A program made the position numbers and the translations under genes. 64,000 nucleotides of DNA. It comes from Euwallacea fornicatus. Its lineage: Eukaryota; Arthropoda; Insecta; Coleoptera; Curculionidae. The stretch is from contig NW_027096037.1 of NCBI RefSeq assembly GCF_040115645.1, forward strand, positions 434,001 to 498,000. Reading direction: 5' to 3'. Below are positions 51,730 to 62,604 of this stretch, piece after piece; position 1 is the stretch's first letter; each line of letters starts with the position of its first letter. The notes beneath the pieces are model-generated. The model was not told where the DNA came from. It made no database searches and saw only the letters and a list, made by a program, of their open reading frames with translations.

Positions 51730-54700
51730 GAATTTCCAAGAAAAATAGTACTTTGTGTACTCGAATACACAACTTTTGGGACTTTTCAAATATTGAAACT
51801 CGATAACTACGGAAAATGAGGACCAAATTCCTTAAACAAAGTGTCAAATTAATCAGCACTACGAGGCCTTTAAGATTCACAACACATCATCTTTGCATCT
51901 AGTTGAATTTCCAAGAAAAATAGTACTTTGTGTACTCGAACACACAACTTTTATGACTTTTCAAACTCTGAAACTCGATAACTACGGACAATTAGTACCA
52001 AATTCCTTAAACAATGTGTCAAATTAATCAGCTATACGAAGGCCTTTAAGATTCACAACACATCAACTTTGCATCTAGTTGAATTTCCAAGAAAAATAGT
52101 ACTTTGTGTACTCGAACCCACAACTTTTATGACTTTTCAAACTCTGAAACTCGATAACTACGGACAATTAGTACCAAATTCCTTAAACAATGTGTCAAAT
52201 TAATCAGCTATACGAGGCCTTTAAGATTCACAACACATCAACTTTGCATCTAGTTGAATTTCCAAGAAAAATAGTACTTTGTGTACTCGAACACACAACT
52301 TTTGGGACTTTTCAAATACTGAAACTCGATAACTACGGAAAATGAGGACCAAATTCCTTAAACAAAGTGTCAAATTAATCAGCACTACGAGGCCTTTAAG
52401 ATTCACAACACATCAAATTTGCATCTAGTTGAATTTCCAAGAAAAATAGTACTTTGTGTACTCGAACACACAACTTTTGGGGCTTTTCAAATACTGAAAC
52501 TCGATAACTACGGAAAATGAGGACCAAATTCCTTAAACAAAGTGTCAAATTAATCAGCACTACGAGGCCTTTAAGATTCACAACACATCAAATTTGCATC
52601 TAGTTGAATTTCCAAGAAAAATAGTACTTTGTGTACTCGAACACACAACTTTTGGGGCTTTTCAAATACTGAAACTCGATAACTACGGAAAATGAGGACC
52701 AAATTCCTTAAACAATGTGTCAAATTAATCTGCTATACGAGGCCTTTAAGATTCACAACTCATCATCTTTGCATCTAGTTGAGTTTCCAAGAAAAATAGT
52801 ACTTTGAGTACTCGAACTCACAACTTTTGGGGCTTTTCAAATACTGAAACTCGATAACTACGGAAAATGAGGACCAAATTCCTTAAACAAAGTGTCAAAT
52901 TAATCAGCACTACGAGGCCTTTAAGATTCACAACTCATCATCTTTGCATCTAGTTGAATTTCCAAGAAAAATAGTACTTTGTGTACTCGAACACACAACT
53001 TTTATGACTTTTCAAACTCTGAAACTCGATAACTACGGACAATTAGTACCAAATTCCTTAAACAATGTGTCAAATTAATCAGCTATACGAAGGCCTTTAA
53101 GATTCACAACACATCAACTTTGCATCTAGTTGAATTTCCAAGAAAAATAGTACTTTGTGTACTCGAACCCACAACTTTTATGACTTTTCAAACTCTGAAA
53201 CTCGATAACTACGGAAAATGAGTACCAAATTCCTTAAACAAAGTGTCAAATTAATCAGCTCTTCGAGGCCTTTAAAATGTCACAACACATCATCTTTGCA
53301 TCTTGATGAATTTCCAAGAAAAATAGTACTTTGTGTACTCGAACACACAACTTTTGGGACTTTTCAAATACTGAAACTCGATAACTACGGAAAATGAGGA
53401 CCAAATTCCTTAAACAAAGTGTCAAATTAATCAGCACTACGAGGCCTTTAAGATTCACAACACATCAACTTTGCATCTAGTTGAATTTCCAAGAAAAATA
53501 GTACTTTGTGTACTCGAACACACAACTTTTGGGCCTTTTCAAATACTGAAACTCGATAACTACGGAAAATGAGTACCAAATTCCTTAAACAAAGTGTCAA
53601 ATTAATCAGCACTACGAGGCCTTTAAGATTCACAACACATCAACTTTGCATCTAGTTGAATTTCCAAGAAAAATAGTACTTTGTGTACTCGAACACACAA
53701 CTTTTGGGACTTTTCAAATACTGAAACTCGATAACTACGGAAAATGAGGACCAAATTCCTTAAACAAAGTGTCAAATTAATCAGCACTACGAGGCCTTTA
53801 AGATTCACAACACATCATCTTTGCGTCTAGTTGAATTTCCTAGAAATATAGTACTTTGTGTACTCGAACACACAACTTTTGTGACTTTTCAAATACTGAA
53901 ACTCGATAACTACGGAAAATGAGGACCAAATTCCTTAAACAAAGTGTCAAATTAATCAGCACTACGAGGCCTTTAAGATTCACAACACATCATCTTTGCA
54001 TCTAGTTGAATTTCCAAGAAAAATAGTACTTTGTGTACTCGAACACACAACTTTTATGACTTTTCAAACTCTGAAACTCGATAACTAAGGAAAATGAGTA
54101 CCAAATTCCTTAAACAAAGTGTCAAATTAATCAGCACTACGAGGCCTTTAAGATTCATAACACATCAACTTTGCATCTAGTTGAATTTCCAAGAAAAATA
54201 GTACTTTGTGTACTCGAACACACAACTTTTATGACTTTTCAAACTCTGAAACTCGATAACTACGGACAATTAGTACCAAATTCCTTAAACAATGTGTCAA
54301 ATTAATCAGCTATACGAAGGCCTTTAAGATTCACAACACATCAACTTTGCATCTAGTTGAATTTCCAAGAAAAATAGTACTTTGTGTACTCGAACCCACA
54401 ACTTTTATGACTTTTCAAACTCTGAAACTCGATAACTACGGAAAATGAGTACCAAATTCCTTAAACAAAGTGTCAAATTAATCAGCTCTTCGAGGCCTTT
54501 AAAATGTCACAACACATCATCTTTGCATCTTGATGAATTTCCAAGAAAAATAGTACTTTGTGTACTCGAACACACAACTTTTGGGACTTTTCAAATACTG
54601 AAACTCGATAACTACGGAAAATGAGGACCAAATTCCTTAAACAAAGTGTCAAATTAATCAGCACTACGAGGCCTTTAAGATTCATAACACATCAACTTTG

Positions 54701-55061
54701 CATCTAGTTGAATTTCCAAGAAAAATAGTACTTTGTGTACTCGAACACACAACTTTTATGACTTTTCAAACTCTGAAACTCGATAACTACGGACAATTAG
54801 TACCAAATTCCTTAAACAATGTGTCAAATTAATCAGCTATACGAAGGCCTTTAAGATTCACAACACATCAACTTTGCATCTAGTTGAATTTCCAAGAAAA
54901 ATAGTACTTTGTGTACTCGAACCCACAACTTTTATGACTTTTCAAACTCTGAAACTCGATAACTACGGAAAATGAGTACCAAATTCCTTAAACAAAGTGT
55001 CAAATTAATCAGCTCTTCGAGGCCTTTAAAATGTCACAACACATCATCTTTGCATCTAGTT
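51730..55061 (+). repeat. 19-mer higher-order repeat, copy 1 (3332 bp)
   Basis: Class order is S11 S8 S10 S1 S4 S4 S6 S8 S9q S1 S2 S1 S12 S7 S8 S9q S1 S8 S9q. It contains the fifth S1-S4-S4-S6 cassette and an S12 marker. The second S4 has TAATCTGC in both copies. The last monomer of copy 1 ends CATCTAGTTG, whereas copy 2 ends CATCTTGATG, as expected at a crossover junction. Confidence 0.94.
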
Positions 55062-58000
55062 GAATTTCCAAGAAAAATAGTACTTTGTGTACTCGAATAC
55101 ACAACTTTTGGGACTTTTCAAATATTGAAACTCGATAACTACGGAAAATGAGGACCAAATTCCTTAAACAAAGTGTCAAATTAATCAGCACTACGAGGCC
55201 TTTAAGATTCACAACACATCATCTTTGCATCTAGTTGAATTTCCAAGAAAAATAGTACTTTGTGTACTCGAACACACAACTTTTATGACTTTTCAAACTC
55301 TGAAACTCGATAACTACGGACAATTAGTACCAAATTCCTTAAACAATGTGTCAAATTAATCAGCTATACGAAGGCCTTTAAGATTCACAACACATCAACT
55401 TTGCATCTAGTTGAATTTCCAAGAAAAATAGTACTTTGTGTACTCGAACCCACAACTTTTATGACTTTTCAAACTCTGAAACTCGATAACTACGGACAAT
55501 TAGTACCAAATTCCTTAAACAATGTGTCAAATTAATCAGCTATACGAGGCCTTTAAGATTCACAACACATCAACTTTGCATCTAGTTGAATTTCCAAGAA
55601 AAATAGTACTTTGTGTACTCGAACACACAACTTTTGGGACTTTTCAAATACTGAAACTCGATAACTACGGAAAATGAGGACCAAATTCCTTAAACAAAGT
55701 GTCAAATTAATCAGCACTACGAGGCCTTTAAGATTCACAACACATCAAATTTGCATCTAGTTGAATTTCCAAGAAAAATAGTACTTTGTGTACTCGAACA
55801 CACAACTTTTGGGGCTTTTCAAATACTGAAACTCGATAACTACGGAAAATGAGGACCAAATTCCTTAAACAAAGTGTCAAATTAATCAGCACTACGAGGC
55901 CTTTAAGATTCACAACACATCAAATTTGCATCTAGTTGAATTTCCAAGAAAAATAGTACTTTGTGTACTCGAACACACAACTTTTGGGGCTTTTCAAATA
56001 CTGAAACTCGATAACTACGGAAAATGAGGACCAAATTCCTTAAACAATGTGTCAAATTAATCTGCTATACGAGGCCTTTAAGATTCACAACTCATCATCT
56101 TTGCATCTAGTTGAGTTTCCAAGAAAAATAGTACTTTGAGTACTCGAACTCACAACTTTTGGGGCTTTTCAAATACTGAAACTCGATAACTACGGAAAAT
56201 GAGGACCAAATTCCTTAAACAAAGTGTCAAATTAATCAGCACTACGAGGCCTTTAAGATTCACAACTCATCATCTTTGCATCTAGTTGAATTTCCAAGAA
56301 AAATAGTACTTTGTGTACTCGAACACACAACTTTTATGACTTTTCAAACTCTGAAACTCGATAACTACGGACAATTAGTACCAAATTCCTTAAACAATGT
56401 GTCAAATTAATCAGCTATACGAAGGCCTTTAAGATTCACAACACATCAACTTTGCATCTAGTTGAATTTCCAAGAAAAATAGTACTTTGTGTACTCGAAC
56501 CCACAACTTTTATGACTTTTCAAACTCTGAAACTCGATAACTACGGAAAATGAGTACCAAATTCCTTAAACAAAGTGTCAAATTAATCAGCTCTTCGAGG
56601 CCTTTAAAATGTCACAACACATCATCTTTGCATCTTGATGAATTTCCAAGAAAAATAGTACTTTGTGTACTCGAACACACAACTTTTGGGACTTTTCAAA
56701 TACTGAAACTCGATAACTACGGAAAATGAGGACCAAATTCCTTAAACAAAGTGTCAAATTAATCAGCACTACGAGGCCTTTAAGATTCACAACACATCAA
56801 CTTTGCATCTAGTTGAATTTCCAAGAAAAATAGTACTTTGTGTACTCGAACACACAACTTTTGGGCCTTTTCAAATACTGAAACTCGATAACTACGGAAA
56901 ATGAGTACCAAATTCCTTAAACAAAGTGTCAAATTAATCAGCACTACGAGGCCTTTAAGATTCACAACACATCAACTTTGCATCTAGTTGAATTTCCAAG
57001 AAAAATAGTACTTTGTGTACTCGAACACACAACTTTTGGGACTTTTCAAATACTGAAACTCGATAACTACGGAAAATGAGGACCAAATTCCTTAAACAAA
57101 GTGTCAAATTAATCAGCACTACGAGGCCTTTAAGATTCACAACACATCATCTTTGCGTCTAGTTGAATTTCCTAGAAATATAGTACTTTGTGTACTCGAA
57201 CACACAACTTTTGTGACTTTTCAAATACTGAAACTCGATAACTACGGAAAATGAGGACCAAATTCCTTAAACAAAGTGTCAAATTAATCAGCACTACGAG
57301 GCCTTTAAGATTCACAACACATCATCTTTGCATCTAGTTGAATTTCCAAGAAAAATAGTACTTTGTGTACTCGAACACACAACTTTTATGACTTTTCAAA
57401 CTCTGAAACTCGATAACTAAGGAAAATGAGTACCAAATTCCTTAAACAAAGTGTCAAATTAATCAGCACTACGAGGCCTTTAAGATTCATAACACATCAA
57501 CTTTGCATCTAGTTGAATTTCCAAGAAAAATAGTACTTTGTGTACTCGAACACACAACTTTTATGACTTTTCAAACTCTGAAACTCGATAACTACGGACA
57601 ATTAGTACCAAATTCCTTAAACAATGTGTCAAATTAATCAGCTATACGAAGGCCTTTAAGATTCACAACACATCAACTTTGCATCTAGTTGAATTTCCAA
57701 GAAAAATAGTACTTTGTGTACTCGAACCCACAACTTTTATGACTTTTCAAACTCTGAAACTCGATAACTACGGAAAATGAGTACCAAATTCCTTAAACAA
57801 AGTGTCAAATTAATCAGCTCTTCGAGGCCTTTAAAATGTCACAACACATCATCTTTGCATCTTGATGAATTTCCAAGAAAAATAGTACTTTGTGTACTCG
57901 AACACACAACTTTTGGGACTTTTCAAATACTGAAACTCGATAACTACGGAAAATGAGGACCAAATTCCTTAAACAAAGTGTCAAATTAATCAGCACTACG

Positions 58001-58393
58001 AGGCCTTTAAGATTCATAACACATCAACTTTGCATCTAGTTGAATTTCCAAGAAAAATAGTACTTTGTGTACTCGAACACACAACTTTTATGACTTTTCA
58101 AACTCTGAAACTCGATAACTACGGACAATTAGTACCAAATTCCTTAAACAATGTGTCAAATTAATCAGCTATACGAAGGCCTTTAAGATTCACAACACAT
58201 CAACTTTGCATCTAGTTGAATTTCCAAGAAAAATAGTACTTTGTGTACTCGAACCCACAACTTTTATGACTTTTCAAACTCTGAAACTCGATAACTACGG
58301 AAAATGAGTACCAAATTCCTTAAACAAAGTGTCAAATTAATCAGCTCTTCGAGGCCTTTAAAATGTCACAACACATCATCTTTGCATCTTGAT
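55062..58393 (+). repeat. 19-mer higher-order repeat, copy 2 (3332 bp)
   Basis: It follows copy 1 directly with the same nineteen classes and the same private variants (CGAATAC with ATATTG, TAATCTGC, TTTGCGTC, CCTAGAAATATAG). Apart from the terminal tail I noticed no class-level difference. Confidence 0.94.
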
Positions 58394-60849
58394 GAATTTC
58401 CAAGAAAAATAGTACTTTGTGTACTCGAACACACAACTTTTGGGACTTTTCAAATACTGAAACTCGATAACTACGGAAAATGAGGACCAAATTCCTTAAA
58501 CAAAGTGTCAAATTAATCAGCACTACGAGGCCTTTAAGATTCACAACACATCATCTTTGCATCTAGTTGAATTTCCAAGAAAAATAGTACTTTGTGTACT
58601 CGAACACACAACTTTTGGGCCTTTTCAAATACTGAAACTCGATAACTACGGAAAATGAGTACCAAATTCCTTAAACAAAGTGTCAAATTAATCAGCACTA
58701 CGAGGCCTTTAAGATTCACAACACATCAACTTTGCATCTAGTTGAATTTCCAAGAAAAATAGTACTTTGTGTACTCGAACACACAACTTTTGGGACTTTT
58801 CAAATACTGAAACTCGATAACTACGGAAAATGAGTACCAAATTCCTTAAACAAAGTGTCAAATTAATCAGCACTACGAGGCCTTTAAGATTCATAACACA
58901 TTAACTTTGCATCTAGTTGAATTTCCAAGAAAAATAGTACTTTGTGTACTCGAACACACAACTTTTATGACTTTTCAAACTCTGAAACTCGATAACTACG
59001 GAAAATGAGTACCAAATTCCTTAAACAAAGTGTCAAATTAATCAGCTCTTCGAGGCCTTTAAAATGTCACAACACATCAACTTTGCATCTAATTGAATTT
59101 CCAAGAAAAATAGTACTTTGTGTACTCGAACACACAACTTTTGGGACTTTTCAAACTCTGAAACTCGATAACTACGGAAAATGAGGACCAAATTCCTTAA
59201 TCAAAGTGTCAAATTAATCAGCTCTTCGAGGCTTTTAAAATGTCACAACACATCATCTTTGCATCTTGATGAATTTCCAAGAAAAATAGTACTTTGTGTA
59301 CTCGAACCCACAACTTTTATGACTTTTCAAACTCTGAAACTCGATAACTACGGAAAATGAGTACCAAATTCCTTAAACAAAGTGTCAAATTAATCAGCTC
59401 TTCGAGGCCTTTAAAATGTCACAACACATCATCTTTGCATCTTGATGAATTTCCAAGAAAAATAGTACTTTGTGTACTCGAACACACAACTTTTGGGACT
59501 TTTCAAATACTGAAACTCGATAACTACGGAAAATGAGGACCAAATTCCTTAAACAAAGTGTCAAATTAATCAGCACTACGAGGCCTTTAAGATTCATAAC
59601 ACATCAACTTTGCATCTAGTTGAATTTCCAAGAAAAATAGTACTTTGTGTACTCGAACACACAACTTTTATGACTTTTCAAACTCTGAAACTCGATAACT
59701 ACGGAAAATGAGGACCAAATTCCTTAAACAAAGTGTCAAATTAATCAGCACTACGAGGCCTTTAAGATTCACAACACATCATCTTTGCATCTAGTTGAAT
59801 TTCCAAGAAAAATAGTACTTTGTGTACTCGAACACACAACTTTTATGACTTTTCAAACTCTGAAACTCGATAACTACGGACAATTAGTACCAAATTCCTT
59901 AAACAATGTGTCAAATTAATCAGCTATACGAAGGCCTTTAAGATTCACAACACATCAACTTTGCATCTAGTTGAATTTCCAAGAAAAATAGTACTTTGTG
60001 TACTCGAACACACAACTTTTATGACTTTTCAAACTCTGAAACTCGATAACTACGGACAATTAGTACCAAATTCCTTAAACAATGTGTCAAATTAATCAGC
60101 TATACGAAGGCCTTTAAGATTCACAACACATCAACTTTGCATCTAGTTGAATTTCCAAGAAAAATAGTACTTTGTGTACTCGAATACACAACTTTTGGGA
60201 CTTTTCAAATATTGAAACTCGATAACTACGGAAAATGAGGACCAAATTCCTTAAACAAAGTGTCAAATTAATCAGCACTACGAGGCCTTTAAGATTCACA
60301 ACACATCATCTTTGCATCTAGTTGAATTTCCAAGAAAAATAGTACTTTGTGTACTCGAATACACAACTTTTGGGACTTTTCAAATATTGAAACTCGATAA
60401 CTACGGAAAATGAGGACCAAATTCCTTAAACAAAGTGTCAAATTAATCAGCACTACGAGGCCTTTAAGATTCACAACACATCATCTTTGCATCTAGTTGA
60501 ATTTCCAAGAAAAATAGTACTTTGTGTACTCGAACACACAACTTTTATGACTTTTCAAACTCTGAAACTCGATAACTACGGAAAATGAGTACCAAATTCC
60601 TTAAACAAAGTGTCAAATTAATCAGCTCTTCGAGGCCTTTAAAATGTCACAACACATCATCTTTGCATCTTGATGAATTTCCAAGAAAAATAGTACTTTG
60701 TGTACTCGAACACACAACTTTTGGGACTTTTCAAATACTGAAACTCGATAACTACGGAAAATGAGGACCAAATTCCTTAAACAAAGTGTCAAATTAATCA
60801 GCACTACGAGGCCTTTAAGATTCATAACACATCATCTTTGCATCTTGAT
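58394..60849 (+). repeat. 14-monomer unit, copy 1 (2456 bp)
   Basis: Class order is S1 S2 S1 S7q S13q S9q S1 S7 S8 S8 S11 S11 S7q S1. The first eleven monomers recur at 60850-62779. The S7 at 59622 has GAGGACC, a mixed haplotype. Adjacent S11 monomers (60149, 60324) form a local monomer duplication. Confidence 0.92.
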
Positions 60850-62604
60850 GAATTTCCAAGAAAAATAGTACTTTGTGTACTCGAACACACAACTTTTGGG
60901 ACTTTTCAAATACTGAAACTCGATAACTACGGAAAATGAGGACCAAATTCCTTAAACAAAGTGTCAAATTAATCAGCACTACGAGGCCTTTAAGATTCAC
61001 AACACATCATCTTTGCATCTAGTTGAATTTCCAAGAAAAATAGTACTTTGTGTACTTGAACACACAACTTTTGGGCCTTTTCAAATACTGAAACTCGATA
61101 ACTACGGAAAATGAGTACCAAATTCCTTAAACAAAGTGTCAAATTAATCAGCACTACGAGGCCTTTAAGATTCACAACACATCAACTTTGCATCTAGTTG
61201 AATTTCCAAGAAAAATAGTACTTTGTGTACTCGAACACACAACTTTTGGGACTTTTCAAATACTGAAACTCGATAACTACGGAAAATGAGTACCAAATTC
61301 CTTAAACAAAGTGTCAAATTAATCAGCACTACGAGGCCTTTAAGATTCATAACACATTAACTTTGCATCTAGTTGAATTTCCAAGAAAAATAGTACTTTG
61401 TGTACTCGAACACACAACTTTTATGACTTTTCAAACTCTGAAACTCGATAACTACGGAAAATGAGTACCAAATTCCTTAAACAAAGTGTCAAATTAATCA
61501 GCTCTTCGAGGCCTTTAAAATGTCACAACACATCAACTTTGCATCTAATTGAATTTCCAAGAAAAATAGTACTTTGTGTACTCGAACACACAACTTTTGG
61601 GACTTTTCAAACTCTGAAACTCGATAACTACGGAAAATGAGGACCAAATTCCTTAATCAAAGTGTCAAATTAATCAGCTCTTCGAGGCTTTTAAAATGTC
61701 ACAACACATCATCTTTGCATCTTGATGAATTTCCAAGAAAAATAGTACTTTGTGTACTCGAACCCACAACTTTTATGACTTTTCAAACTCTGAAACTCGA
61801 TAACTACGGAAAATGAGTACCAAATTCCTTAAACAAAGTGTCAAATTAATCAGCTCTTCGAGGCCTTTAAAATGTCACAACACATCATCTTTGCATCTTG
61901 ATGAATTTCCAAGAAAAATAGTACTTTGTGTACTCGAACACACAACTTTTGGGACTTTTCAAATACTGAAACTCGATAACTACGGAAAATGAGGACCAAA
62001 TTCCTTAAACAAAGTGTCAAATTAATCAGCACTACGAGGCCTTTAAGATTCATAACACATCAACTTTGCATCTAGTTGAATTTCCAAGAAAAATAGTACT
62101 TTGTGTACTCGAACACACAACTTTTATGACTTTTCAAACTCTGAAACTCGATAACTACGGAAAATGAGGACCAAATTCCTTAAACAAAGTGTCAAATTAA
62201 TCAGCACTACGAGGCCTTTAAGATTCACAACACATCATCTTTGCATCTAGTTGAATTTCCAAGAAAAATAGTACTTTGTGTACTCGAACACACAACTTTT
62301 ATGACTTTTCAAACTCTGAAACTCGATAACTACGGACAATTAGTACCAAATTCCTTAAACAATGTGTCAAATTAATCAGCTATACGAAGGCCTTTAAGAT
62401 TCACAACACATCAACTTTGCATCTAGTTGAATTTCCAAGAAAAATAGTACTTTGTGTACTCGAACACACAACTTTTATGACTTTTCAAACTCTGAAACTC
62501 GATAACTACGGACAATTAGTACCAAATTCCTTAAACAATGTGTCAAATTAATCAGCTATACGAAGGCCTTTAAGATTCACAACACATCAACTTTGCATCT
62601 AGTT
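60850..62604 (+). repeat. 14-monomer unit, copy 2 (first ten monomers)
   Basis: Class order is S1 S2 S1 S7q S13q S9q S1 S7 S8 S8, matching 58394-60148. A private TACTTGAAC lies in the S2 at 61025. The next monomer (62605, S11) also starts the third copy of the 19-mer, so the two repeat systems join at S11. Confidence 0.92.
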
